From: Clostridia bacterium
GTDB lineage: Bacteria; Bacillota; Clostridia; Oscillospirales; Acutalibacteraceae
DNA: 42,597 nucleotides
Assembly (NCBI GenBank): GCA_017452785.1
Contig: JAFTLT010000050.1
Location: 1-42,597 of the forward strand
Reading direction: 5' to 3'
In this document: positions 24,892 to 33,225 of the stretch, in pieces
How the letters are laid out: every line of letters starts with the position of its first letter
How positions within the stretch are numbered: the stretch's first letter is position 1
Made by a program: the position numbers and the translations under genes
Notes under the pieces: generated by a model
Told to the model about the DNA's origin: nothing
The model's input: only the letters and a program-made list of their open reading frames with translations
The model's database searches: none

Positions 24892-26325
24892 TTAAGCCTG
24901 CATGTCAGTGTTTGCTGCACGTCTTTCTTCAAGCTCTGCTGTCATTTCAGCAACCTTTTTCTTATTAAGGTCATAAACAAAAGCAATTGCAATAAACATA
25001 ACTGCTGCACTGAAGGTGTAAAGAGCAGCAACAAGCCACTTCATATTTGTTGCAACCTCAATAGGCTGATCTGCACCGAGTGAGCCATCATAACCGAGTA
25101 CCTTCATAATAAGCACAACGATTGAGGGACCCATACCCTGAGCCAGCTTTCTGAAGAAGGAGTGAAGTGAGTAAACTGTACCCTCTTCCTTGGTGTGGTT
25201 TTTCCACTCGTTATAGTCAATAGCATCTGCCATAAGAGCCCATGAAACACAGGTATAGAAGCCAAGACCGAAGCCGAAGAATGCCTGAGCCACAATGTAG
25301 CCGATAAGGCCTGCTGTGCCGTTGCCGAGAGGAAGGAAGAGAAGAAGAGCACCGAAAGTGCTGACTGCTGCGCCAACTGCACATGCTTCCTTCTTGCCGT
25401 ATTTGTTAACGATTTTTTTGATGAAAGGCATAAACAGGAACATGGGAAGATAGCTGATAAGCATAATGATGCCTGATGCCTTTGCATTGCCGAAATATGA
25501 CTGGAAAAGAACTGTTGTTGCAGTGGTTGAGCCCTGCATACCGATAAACATAGCCATAGCTGCAAGAGTTGCACCAACAGCCGCACGGTTTTTCATAAAG
25601 TTGCCGAAAGCCTTGAAAACATTGAATTTCTGTTTCTTTTCGCTGATGGTAACTGAATTTTCTTCCACACGGATTTCAGTTGTCTTGAGCATGAATGAGA
25701 AAGCAACAAGACCAAAGACACCCATAACGATTGCTGCAACAAACACAACCTCACCCTTAAGGTTATTGCTTGCATCATAGCAGATAACGGGAAGAAGAAC
25801 CATAGGAACAATGTTACCTATCATTGAACCGATTGAACGCCATGTTGAGAGCTCTGAACGCTCTGCGCCGTCAGTTGTGATAACTGACATCATTGAGCCG
25901 TAGGGTACATTTGCAATTGTGTAGAATGCATCCCAGAGAACATAACCTAAAACGAAGAGAACGCATCTCATCATCTTGGGAGCATTGGGAAGGGGAAGGA
26001 AGAAGAAAAGACCTGAGAAGAGAAGACCGATTGCACCTATAAGGATATAGGTCTTGAACTTGCCTCTCTTGTAATTTCTCTTGTCTGCGTCAAACATTGA
26101 GCCGAGAAGAGGGTCATTAATTGCGTCCCACACCTGAACAACCATAAGTAATGTTGCGTACATTTCTTCGCCCAGTGCCATAAACTGTGTCCAGAAAATT
26201 GCCATAATTGAGCTCTTGAGTGCGAAGCTCATGTTGCAGCCGAAGTCGCCTGCTGCATATGAAATTCTGTCAAGCATGCCGAATTTACGGTAACCGTTGG
26301 CATCGAGCTTTTTTTCCTTTGCCAT
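24892..26325 (-). CDS. GPH-family sugar:cation symporter
   Basis: The 477-residue, about 12-helix inner-membrane protein is of the glycoside-pentoside-hexuronide (GPH/MFS_2) type that imports small oligosaccharides with a cation. The N-terminal GPH signature is LDRISYAAGDFGCNM, followed by repeated hydrophobic spans and the mid-protein loop RVEENSVTISEKKQKFN. The paired GH2 enzyme suggests a beta-galactoside substrate such as lactose or a galacto-oligosaccharide. ATG 26325 follows CAGGAGGAAATTTTT; an upstream in-frame ATG at 26364 lacks a ribosome-binding site. The divergent AraC regulator next to it is the probable activator, which fits the absence of a good -35 box upstream. Confidence 0.88.
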   Translation of the reverse strand: MAKEKKLDANGYRKFGMLDRISYAAGDFGCNMSFALKSSIMAIFWTQFMALGEEMYATLLMVVQVWDAINDPLLGSMFDADKRNYKRGKFKTYILIGAIGLLFSGLFFFLPLPNAPKMMRCVLFVLGYVLWDAFYTIANVPYGSMMSVITTDGAERSELSTWRSIGSMIGNIVPMVLLPVICYDASNNLKGEVVFVAAIVMGVFGLVAFSFMLKTTEIRVEENSVTISEKKQKFNVFKAFGNFMKNRAAVGATLAAMAMFIGMQGSTTATTVLFQSYFGNAKASGIIMLISYLPMFLFMPFIKKIVNKYGKKEACAVGAAVSTFGALLLFLPLGNGTAGLIGYIVAQAFFGFGLGFYTCVSWALMADAIDYNEWKNHTKEEGTVYSLHSFFRKLAQGMGPSIVVLIMKVLGYDGSLGADQPIEVATNMKWLVAALYTFSAAVMFIAIAFVYDLNKKKVAEMTAELEERRAANTDMQA

Positions 26326-26451
26326 AAAAATTTCCTCCTGAATTTTAATAAGGTATTTATTCATAATTTACCTTAGTTATCATTTTACACTATTTTTATA
26401 TTTTTGGTGAGTATATTTTTTGCTTTTTGTGGTATTTTTTTTGGTTTTATC

Positions 26452-26480
26452 TTGATTTTTTGTGAAAATTATACCATAAT
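26452..26480 (+). promoter_or_regulatory. Promoter of the AraC regulator
   Basis: TTGATT (26452-26457) and CATAAT (26475-26480) are 17 nt apart, about 29 nt before ATG 26509. The shared 183-nt divergent region (26326-26508) is very AT-rich; on its minus strand no strong -35 is visible for the transporter gene. Confidence 0.5.
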
Positions 26481-26508
26481 ATTTTTACAGATAACAAAGG
26501 GTGATTAT

Positions 26509-27282
26509 ATGAATGTAAAAAATGAGAACGCAAAAAATCCTTTTTCAGAGCTTGTTGATTACTCTTTCAGGCAAGGCAATGACTTTATAAAAGAAATTGA
26601 ACTGCGTTACAGCTTTGAAAACAATATGATTAAAGCTGTTTCTGCCGGCAATTATAAGGCTCTTCGTGACAGTATATCTGTGGATGTTTTTCTGAGTAAT
26701 GTTGAAAAACGCACAGATGACAACCTGAGAAACCTGAAGAATTATATGGTTATTTTCAACACTCTGTTAAGAAAAGGTGTAGAAGTAGGCAATGTTCATC
26801 CTTTTTATATTCACAACCTCAGTTCGGACTTTGCCAAAAAAATTGAGCTTTGCAAAAATGAAAAAGAAATAGAAATGCTTTGGGGTGAAATGGCTTATGC
26901 TTATTGCAAGCTCGTCAAAGACCACAAGGACAAAGGCTATTCACCTCTTATAAAAAATGTTGTGATGCTTATTGACTCTGACCTGACAGCAGACCTGAGC
27001 CTTAAGGGCATTGCTGACGCCCTCGGAGCAAATGCAAGTTATCTGTCATCTGTTTTTAAAAAAGAAACAGGCCAGACCCTGACAGACTTTGTCAATATGA
27101 AAAGAATATCTCACGCAAAATATCTTCTGACAAACACCGATTTATCTGTGAGCACTGTAGGACAGCACTGCGGCATAACAGACAACAACTACTTTTCAAA
27201 AATTTTTAAAAAGCACACCGGCAAAACACCTAAAGAATTCCGCATCAGGCAAAGCTCAGAGCATATAGCCGGCAGTGAATAA
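26509..27282 (+). CDS. AraC-family transcriptional regulator
   Basis: The 257-residue protein has an N-terminal effector domain not resembling the usual cupin (about 1-150) and a C-terminal AraC double helix-turn-helix (about 155-250). Recognisable parts are LSLKGIADALGANASYLSS, FKKETGQTLTDFVNMKR, then VGQHCGITDNNYFSKIFKK and TGKTPKEFR. ATG 26509 is chosen (AAAGGGTGATTAT upstream) over a longer hydrophobic extension from 26404, which would cross the promoter. It is divergent from the GPH-GH2 operon and upstream of the GH89 gene, so it probably senses a sugar or sugar phosphate and activates one or both. Confidence 0.85.
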   Translation: MNVKNENAKNPFSELVDYSFRQGNDFIKEIELRYSFENNMIKAVSAGNYKALRDSISVDVFLSNVEKRTDDNLRNLKNYMVIFNTLLRKGVEVGNVHPFYIHNLSSDFAKKIELCKNEKEIEMLWGEMAYAYCKLVKDHKDKGYSPLIKNVVMLIDSDLTADLSLKGIADALGANASYLSSVFKKETGQTLTDFVNMKRISHAKYLLTNTDLSVSTVGQHCGITDNNYFSKIFKKHTGKTPKEFRIRQSSEHIAGSE

Positions 27283-27354
27283 TTTTATCATCTCACCGAG
27301 AAACATTCAAGCGGTAAATAATTGAAGAAAACTGCAGAACCTTCTGTTTTTCTA

Positions 27355-27383
27355 TTTACTTAATAAAAACTATCTGTTATAAT
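27355..27383 (+). promoter_or_regulatory. Promoter of the GH89 gene
   Basis: TTTACT (27355-27360) and TATAAT (27378-27383) are 17 nt apart, 39 nt before the ATG at 27423. Confidence 0.6.
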
Positions 27384-27422
27384 GTGTTGAATTTTTTTAC
27401 TAGATCCTTTTGAGGCCAAGCA

Positions 27423-29525
27423 ATGTTAAATCTCATCAAAAGAAACACTCCTGCTATTGCCGAATGTTTCACTCTTGAAACCACTGACAGAATAAACGGC
27501 AAAAACTACTATGAAATAAGCGCACTTAACGGCAGAGTACATATAAAAGGTGACTGCACAATCAGCCTTGCTATGGGCTATTATGCTTATCTGAAAAAAT
27601 ATTGCAGAGTCAACTATGCCCACTGCGGAAACACTGAGCTAAATGTCACTGAGGCTCCCCTGCCTACAGAAACAACCTTAAGTATTATTGATCAGGAAAG
27701 AAGAGCTTATCTCAACTACTGCACACTTTCTTATTCAATGCGCTCATGGGGTTGGAAAGAGTGGGAAAAGGAAATTGACTTTATGGCTATGAACGGCATC
27801 AATATGCCTCTCAGCGTTATCGGCAACGAGGCCACAATTTTCTATACACTTCTCGATTTAGGCATCAGCGAGGAACAGGCTCTCTCTTTCGTTGCAGGCC
27901 CATCATATTACGCTTGGCAGATGATGACAAATCTCGACTCCTTTATGCATATTCCTGACAAAAAATATATAGACAAACGCCTTGCCCTCGGCAAAAAGAT
28001 AATTGAGCGCCAGGTAGAGCTTGGCATGACTCCCATTCAGCAGGGCTTTGCAGGTCATGTGCCCGAATTCATCAAAGAGGTTTATCCTGACTCGTCACTT
28101 CAGCACCTGCCCACATGGTGCGGTTTTCCGGGTACTTGTCAGTTTGATCCCCTTGATAAAAACTTTGTCGCATTCGGCAGAGCACTTCTTGAAAAACAAA
28201 AGGAGCTTTTCGGTGCGTACCACTATTATGCCTGTGACCCCTTCCACGAAAATGAGCCTCCCACAGACGGCGGTGTGTATCTTCACAATGTTGGCAAAAC
28301 TATCTCAAAGATGTATACCGACTTTGACAAGGATGCCACATGGGTAATGCAGGGCTGGTCGCTGCGTGAAGAAATAGTAAAGGCCGTTGACAAGGATAAG
28401 CTCCTCATTCTTGACCTTGACGGCAGCAAGAGTGAACTTCACAAGGGCTTCTGGGGCTACAGTTTCATCTGCGGTACCCTTCACAATTTCGGCGACAGAA
28501 ACTCACTGCACGGCTCGGCAGAGCTCCTGAGTGAAAATCAGTATGCTGTTAGAAAAGAAAAATATCCCTCAATTGTAGGCACAGGACTTTTTATGGAAGG
28601 CTTTTTCCAGAATCCCCTTTATTACGATTTAGCCTTCCACACTATCACACAAGAGAAAAAGGTTGACCTTGACAGTTGGCTCACCGACTACGCTGAAAGA
28701 CGTTACGGCAGTGATGAGAATTGCCTTAAAAATGCGGTGTTTGCCCTGAGAGACAGCTGCTATAATCCCAATTGCATCGGCAGAGAAACAAGCTCAATTA
28801 TTGCCGCAAGGCCCTCCACAACTCACTATCACACCGCCCCCAACGACCATGTTGAGCTGAGATATGACAACAAGGTGCTTTTCAGTGCTTTGACAGAGCT
28901 TCTTGAAGCTGAAAACGCAACAACTGACGGCTACCGTTTTGACATCTGCGATATTCTAAGGCAGGTGCTTTCCAACAAAGCTAAAGAGGTGTACTTTGCC
29001 ATAATGGAAAGCTTCCGCTATGGCGACAAAGAAGCCTTTGAGGATAACTGCTCGCTGTTTGAGAAGATACTTCTCTCAGTCGACAGACTTCTTGCCACAA
29101 GAGACGAGTTGAGATTTGACACTCACATTAATGAAGCAGTTGCCAACGCTTGCTGCAATGAGCATAAGGAGATTTTCAGACAGAATGAAGTCACCCTCAT
29201 CACAATATGGGGACCCTATGAAAACAACGAGCTTTTCGACTATGCATGGAAAGAATGGGCAGGACTGATAAAGGACTATTACCTCCCCCGTTGGCAGATG
29301 TTCTTCAATGAGCTCAGAGCGTCCTTCGGTGAGGATATCAGCCACATTTCCGACACAGAATTTAATCACAACGAAAGAAACGACTATGAAACCACAGATT
29401 TTCAGCAAAAGCTCCGTGATTTCGAGTTCAGCTTTACACACGCTTACAAAGGCCGTGAGCGCAAGGGTGAGGATACAATAGTTGTGGCAAAAAAGCTTGC
29501 AGAAACATTTAAAGAGATTATATAA
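27423..29525 (+). CDS. GH89 alpha-N-acetylglucosaminidase
   Basis: GH89 enzymes remove alpha-linked GlcNAc, for example the alpha-1,4-GlcNAc cap of gastric-type mucin, or GlcNAc in heparan fragments. The 700-residue product has a small N-terminal alpha/beta domain (about 1-85), a TIM barrel and a helical C-terminal domain. Family blocks are YCTLSYSMRSWGWKEWEKEI, MNGINMPLSVIGNE and ACDPFHENEPP. The acid/base is Glu276 (DPFHE) and the nucleophile probably Glu392 (GLFMEGFFQNP). Their spacing of 116 is close to that in Clostridium perfringens GH89 (118, from memory). There is no signal peptide, unlike the large secreted C. perfringens enzyme, so it should act on imported glycans. It has its own promoter and a terminator that overlaps its stop codon. 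Confidence 0.9.
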   Translation: MLNLIKRNTPAIAECFTLETTDRINGKNYYEISALNGRVHIKGDCTISLAMGYYAYLKKYCRVNYAHCGNTELNVTEAPLPTETTLSIIDQERRAYLNYCTLSYSMRSWGWKEWEKEIDFMAMNGINMPLSVIGNEATIFYTLLDLGISEEQALSFVAGPSYYAWQMMTNLDSFMHIPDKKYIDKRLALGKKIIERQVELGMTPIQQGFAGHVPEFIKEVYPDSSLQHLPTWCGFPGTCQFDPLDKNFVAFGRALLEKQKELFGAYHYYACDPFHENEPPTDGGVYLHNVGKTISKMYTDFDKDATWVMQGWSLREEIVKAVDKDKLLILDLDGSKSELHKGFWGYSFICGTLHNFGDRNSLHGSAELLSENQYAVRKEKYPSIVGTGLFMEGFFQNPLYYDLAFHTITQEKKVDLDSWLTDYAERRYGSDENCLKNAVFALRDSCYNPNCIGRETSSIIAARPSTTHYHTAPNDHVELRYDNKVLFSALTELLEAENATTDGYRFDICDILRQVLSNKAKEVYFAIMESFRYGDKEAFEDNCSLFEKILLSVDRLLATRDELRFDTHINEAVANACCNEHKEIFRQNEVTLITIWGPYENNELFDYAWKEWAGLIKDYYLPRWQMFFNELRASFGEDISHISDTEFNHNERNDYETTDFQQKLRDFEFSFTHAYKGRERKGEDTIVVAKKLAETFKEII

Positions 29526-29560
29526 AACTGATGCTTCTCTCAGAAATGAGGGAAGCGTTT
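29521..29560 (+). terminator. Terminator after GH89, copy A of a direct repeat
   Basis: An 11-bp stem (29531-29541 with 29548-29558) is followed by TTTT. The surrounding 39 nt, including the GH89 stop codon, recurs with two changes at 30987-31026. Confidence 0.85.
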
Positions 29561-29572
29561 TAATCAGCCTCG

Positions 29573-29669
29573 ATAAAAATGCGTATTTACGCAAAATTAT
29601 CTAAACTGTATATTGACCTCTTAATGGAGCTATGCTATAATAGAGTCGACAAAAATGCGTATTTACGCA
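29573..29669 (+). promoter_or_regulatory. Promoter flanked by twin palindromic operators
   Basis: TTGACC (29613-29618) and TATAAT (29636-29641) are 17 nt apart. On each side lies the same element, TGCGTATTTACGCA, at 29580-29593 and 29656-29669, within a repeated 21-nt context (GA-AAAAATGCGTATTTACGCA, one base different). Each has 6-bp inverted arms around TT. The centres are 76 bp apart, about seven helical turns. This looks like a two-operator autorepression or DNA-looping control region for the ATPase gene. Confidence 0.75.
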
Positions 29670-29692
29670 CAATCATCGAAAGGAATAGTGCT

Positions 29693-30991
29693 ATGATAGA
29701 AAGAAAAAGGTATCTTGATAAGCTGATAAGCAAAAAAGAAAACGGTCTGGTAAAAATAATCACAGGCATAAGACGTTGCGGAAAGTCCTATCTTCTTTTT
29801 AATATCTACAAAAACTATCTTAAATTATCGGGTGTTAATGATGAATGCATTGTTGAGCTTGCTTTGGATGACGATGAAAATATAAAATACCGTAATCCTC
29901 TGGAGCTTGGGAAACACATTCGCAGTCTTATAAAAGACGACAGCAAAATGTATTATATTTTTCTTGATGAAATACAAAAGGTTGTCAGTATACAAAATCC
30001 CTATATTGAGGATGTTGAAGACAAAATCGGTTTTGTTGATGTTATTCTCGGATTAATGAAAAAAGAGAATGTTGATATTTATGTAACCGGCAGTAATTCT
30101 AAAATGTTATCTTCTGATATTCTCACAGAATTTCGTGGCAGAGGGGATGAAATAAGAGTAAACCCTCTCTCTTATGAAGAATTTTACAACGCATATAAAG
30201 ACGATAAAAGAAATGCGTGGAGAGAATACTTCACCTATGGCGGAATGCCTTTAGTCCTCAAAAAGCAGTCTCACGAGGAAAAGGCAAAATATCTGCAAGG
30301 ACTTTTTGATAAAATATATCTCAGTGATATAATGGAACGAAACAAGATATTTCATGAGAAATCTGTGCTCGATGACCTGTTAAACATTGTTTCCTCCTCT
30401 GTTGGCTCACTTACCAATCCCACAAAAATTTCAAACACTTTTAAAAGTGAGCGTCAGTTATCAATCACTGACGATACCATAGGCAGATATCTTGATATTT
30501 TCATTGATTCTTTTATGATATATAAAGCACAGCGATACGATGTTAAAGGAAGAAAATATATAGGTTCTCCGCAAAAATATTATTTTTGTGATATCGGTCT
30601 TCGCAACGCAAGACTCAATTTCAGACAACAGGAAGAAAACCACATTATGGAAAATATAATCTATAATGAGCTGTGTTACAGAGAATTCAGTGTAGATGTA
30701 GGTGTTGTGGAATACTGCTATAAGGATGAAAGTAAGCGTAGTAAACGTGCTTGGTTAGAAGTGGATTTCATTGCTAATAAGGGCAGCAAAAAATATTATA
30801 TTCAATCTGCGCTTAATATCGATAGCGAAGAAAAGCGACTTCAGGAAACTCGCTCTTTGAAGCAGACTAACGATTTCTTTAAAAAAATCGTGGTTGTCAA
30901 AGACAATATAATTCCTTGGCACGATGAAGACGGAATTCTTTATATAGGTATTGAGGAATTCCTTTTAAGAGCTGATTCTTTAGATATATAA
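29693..30991 (+). CDS. AAA_14/DUF4143 ATPase
   Basis: The 432-residue cytosolic protein belongs to the family with an N-terminal P-loop ATPase (AAA_14) and a C-terminal DUF4143 domain related to PD-(D/E)XK nucleases. Walker A is GIRRCGKS (25-32), Walker B YIFLDEIQ with Asp92/Glu93, and a sensor follows in VTGSNSKML. A winged-helix-like stretch (SLTNPTKISNTFKS) lies mid-protein. The nuclease-like motif is WLEVDFIANKG followed by YYIQ. The cellular role of the family is unclear; defence, toxin-like and mobile roles have been suggested. ATG 29693 follows CGAAAGGAATAGTGCT; a longer frame from 29579 would run through both operators. It is not linked in function to its neighbours. Confidence 0.88.
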   Translation: MIERKRYLDKLISKKENGLVKIITGIRRCGKSYLLFNIYKNYLKLSGVNDECIVELALDDDENIKYRNPLELGKHIRSLIKDDSKMYYIFLDEIQKVVSIQNPYIEDVEDKIGFVDVILGLMKKENVDIYVTGSNSKMLSSDILTEFRGRGDEIRVNPLSYEEFYNAYKDDKRNAWREYFTYGGMPLVLKKQSHEEKAKYLQGLFDKIYLSDIMERNKIFHEKSVLDDLLNIVSSSVGSLTNPTKISNTFKSERQLSITDDTIGRYLDIFIDSFMIYKAQRYDVKGRKYIGSPQKYYFCDIGLRNARLNFRQQEENHIMENIIYNELCYREFSVDVGVVEYCYKDESKRSKRAWLEVDFIANKGSKKYYIQSALNIDSEEKRLQETRSLKQTNDFFKKIVVVKDNIIPWHDEDGILYIGIEEFLLRADSLDI

Positions 30992-31026
30992 AACTGACGC
31001 TTCTCTCAGAAACGAGGGAAGCGTTC
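30987..31026 (+). terminator. Terminator after the ATPase, copy B of a direct repeat
   Basis: An 11-bp stem (30997-31007 with 31014-31024) is followed by TCTTTC. Its two differences from copy A (29521-29560) are one C-for-T change that turns a G-U pair into G-C, and one loop base. Like copy A, it contains the stop codon of the gene it follows. Confidence 0.85.
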
Positions 31027-31067
31027 TTTCTATTCCTTACGATTTCCTTAAGTCTTAGCAAAACCTA

Positions 31068-31097
31068 TTGCCCCCTCCCCTTTTCAGTTGCTATAAT
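31068..31097 (+). promoter_or_regulatory. Promoter of the PstS-like gene
   Basis: TTGCCC (31068-31073) and TATAAT (31092-31097) are 18 nt apart, 31 nt before ATG 31129. Confidence 0.6.
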
Positions 31098-31128
31098 AAA
31101 ATTGCAACAAACCGAAAGGAGAATGACT

Positions 31129-32637
31129 ATGAATAAGAAACATTTATCGAAACCACAAGCTATATTTGCCTTCGCCCTTATGATATTACTTCACTGCATA
31201 GGTGTTGCGGGTGTTTATCTTCTTGCAGAGGGCGGATTTTCAATCGGCACAGTTGCTTTCAGCTATGATGTGCCTGAGCTTTTATGCTTTGTGCCTTTTG
31301 CTTTGCCTCTTTTCGCCGATATTATTCTCAGATGTACGACAGACATCAAGCCTTATGTCACCCTGATTTCCGCAATCACCACGGTAATTATCAGCTTCAT
31401 TTTTTATCTCATTCATCCCAACAACTCAGACAACTATATGTTTTTCGGGGATAACTATCTTTTCGTTCTGCTCGCCCTCATCAGCTTTGCTGTCAGATGC
31501 GTTTACAGCATAGTTGATTTTATCCTGCTGAAAAAATATAAGCAAATAATCATCGGTGTACTCATAGCAGTTATAGGAGTTGGCTCTTTCATGGGCGGCT
31601 TTATGCTGGAAGATGACATAAACAGATATATTGCAAACAGGGGCACGGGTGCTGCCGACAGAACAGGCTCATGGAGTTCCATAAATCAAGATGTTGCACG
31701 AGGTGAAAACTGGCAGCAGATAGTCACTGACAGCCCCTTTAAATTAGGTCAAATCACACCCGTAACAGAAGACGGCTACACCAACAACTACTGCGATAAA
31801 GGCACATATCCTCATATAGACGGCTCAACTGTCTGCGTACCAATGGCAGTGGAATTTGCAAGACAGCACTTAGGCTTTGAGGACAGAACAGCCAATCAGT
31901 TTGTGCAGTTTTCAACTACCCACTATGCTTATGAACACCTTATACGCAAAGAATACACAAATGAAAACTATGTTCACTATAACTTTGATGCCTTTATCAA
32001 TATGTCAAATGTTGATCTCGTTATTGCTACAGAGCCCTCTGATGAAGAACTTACCTTGGCTGATAATTGGGGCATAACCCTGATAAAAGAGCCCGTATGC
32101 TATGATGCTTTCGTTTTCATCACACATAAAGACAACCCCGTTGAAAGTCTGACGGTAGAGCAAATAAAAAAGATATACACAGGTGAAATAACCAATTGGA
32201 AGGATGTTGGCGGTAAAAACGAAAAAATAAGAGCTTTTCAGCGAGAGAAAAACTCAGGCTCACAGACAGCAATGGAAAACCTTGTTATGGGTGGCGCTGA
32301 TATGATAGACCCCATCGAAGTTAAAATAATAGTTGGCATGGGTGAGCTTGTTGATGCTGTTGCCGAGTATGAAAACGAAACGGCAAGCATCGGCTACACC
32401 TACAGATACTATATCGACACCCTTTATAAAAACGACAGCATCAAGACTATTTCTGTCAATGGCATTGCCCCCACCGATGAAAATATAAGAAATGAGAGCT
32501 ATCCCTTCACCACAAATTATTACGGCGTTATCCGTCAGGATGACGAAGATAAAATCGGTGGTCAGTTCCTTAATTGGATGCTCTCAGACGAGGGTCAGCA
32601 GTGCATTGCCCAGGCGGGATATATAGCGCTGCGCTAA
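31129..32637 (+). CDS. Membrane-anchored PstS-like binding protein
   Basis: The 502-residue protein has about five membrane helices at the N terminus (roughly 10-32, 48-68, 76-95, 107-133, 138-158). These are followed by an extracellular PstS-type periplasmic-binding-protein domain (about 210-502). Binding-protein marks are GSTVCVPMAVEFAR, VDLVIATEPSDEE, the conserved LTVEQIKKIYTGEITNWKDV and the SGSQTAME loop, which in PstS contacts phosphate. Normal PstS is a lipoprotein without such a membrane domain, and no pstCAB genes follow, so this may be a sensor or scaffold rather than a transporter part. ATG 31129 has AAAGGAG 8 nt upstream; the in-frame ATG 31123 is too close to it. Confidence 0.78.
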   Translation: MNKKHLSKPQAIFAFALMILLHCIGVAGVYLLAEGGFSIGTVAFSYDVPELLCFVPFALPLFADIILRCTTDIKPYVTLISAITTVIISFIFYLIHPNNSDNYMFFGDNYLFVLLALISFAVRCVYSIVDFILLKKYKQIIIGVLIAVIGVGSFMGGFMLEDDINRYIANRGTGAADRTGSWSSINQDVARGENWQQIVTDSPFKLGQITPVTEDGYTNNYCDKGTYPHIDGSTVCVPMAVEFARQHLGFEDRTANQFVQFSTTHYAYEHLIRKEYTNENYVHYNFDAFINMSNVDLVIATEPSDEELTLADNWGITLIKEPVCYDAFVFITHKDNPVESLTVEQIKKIYTGEITNWKDVGGKNEKIRAFQREKNSGSQTAMENLVMGGADMIDPIEVKIIVGMGELVDAVAEYENETASIGYTYRYYIDTLYKNDSIKTISVNGIAPTDENIRNESYPFTTNYYGVIRQDDEDKIGGQFLNWMLSDEGQQCIAQAGYIALR

Positions 32638-32680
32638 GATAATAGATAATTATTAATAAATAAAAAAGGGAGTATTGCTA

Positions 32681-33085
32681 ATGAAAAAGTTAGTTTCGGT
32701 TTTGCTGACTATTATGATGCTTTTCAGTCTGACCGCTTGCGGCAACAGCACAGGTGCTGTAACCCCTGCATATTCTTCCGAAATTCACAGCAAGGAAGAT
32801 ATAGAAACAGCTATTGATGTAGCCAAAAGCTACTTTTTCAAAGAATTTGACGGTTGCAAGCTTTTGACTATAACCTACGGTGGTGACGATATATTGGAAA
32901 ACCACAGAGAATTCACTGAAAGCGGTGATATAAAAGATGTAATCGTTCTCGTTTCTGACTTTTATGTAAGCCCCAATGGTGGCGACGGTTCACTTAATCA
33001 AAACGACATTTACACCGATTGGAAGTGGATTATAGTAAAAGACAGCAACGGAAATTGGGTACATAAAGACCACGGATACGCCTAA
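32681..33085 (+). CDS. Small lipoprotein, DUF4829-like
   Basis: The 134-residue secreted lipoprotein has signal peptide MKKLVSVLLTIMMLFS followed by the lipobox LTAC, so Cys would be lipidated. The mature part (SKEDIETAIDVAKSYFFKEF, then ITYGGDD and DVIVLVSDF, ending WKWIIVKDSNGNWV) resembles the small DUF4829-type domain found in Clostridia lipoproteins. The function is unknown. ATG 32681 is used (AAAAAGGGAGTATTGCTA upstream). It lies 43 nt after the PstS-like gene with no terminator between, so the two are probably co-transcribed and may work together at the cell surface. Confidence 0.75.
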   Translation: MKKLVSVLLTIMMLFSLTACGNSTGAVTPAYSSEIHSKEDIETAIDVAKSYFFKEFDGCKLLTITYGGDDILENHREFTESGDIKDVIVLVSDFYVSPNGGDGSLNQNDIYTDWKWIIVKDSNGNWVHKDHGYA

Positions 33086-33112
33086 TTACCGCAGGCATTT
33101 CATCAAAAAACT

Positions 33113-33147
33113 ACCTCCGCCTGAAACAAAAATCAGGTGGAGGTTTT
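33113..33147 (+). terminator. Terminator after the lipoprotein gene
   Basis: The 12-bp arms ACCTCCGCCTGA (33113-33124) and TCAGGTGGAGGT (33133-33144, one G-U pair) run into TTTT. A further perfect hairpin with ATACTTTTCT/AGAAAAGTAT arms lies at 33181-33204, possibly the end of the convergent hydrolase transcript. Confidence 0.85.
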
Positions 33148-33225
33148 GTCATATCTTTTTTATTGCACTCGCCGTGCAGGCATACTTTTCTTGTAAGAAA
33201 AGTATCAAAAGAACTTTACTGCTTT

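Noticed and set aside
26404-26508. Hydrophobic N-terminal extension of the AraC regulator resembling a membrane helix
   Set aside because: The AT-rich sequence translates to Phe/Ile by composition alone, contains the promoter, and lacks a ribosome-binding site; ATG 26509 is normal for the family.
29076-29594. Minus-strand 172-codon frame opposite the GH89 C terminus
   Set aside because: It overlaps the GH89 coding region and its terminator, with no ribosome-binding site; a shadow.
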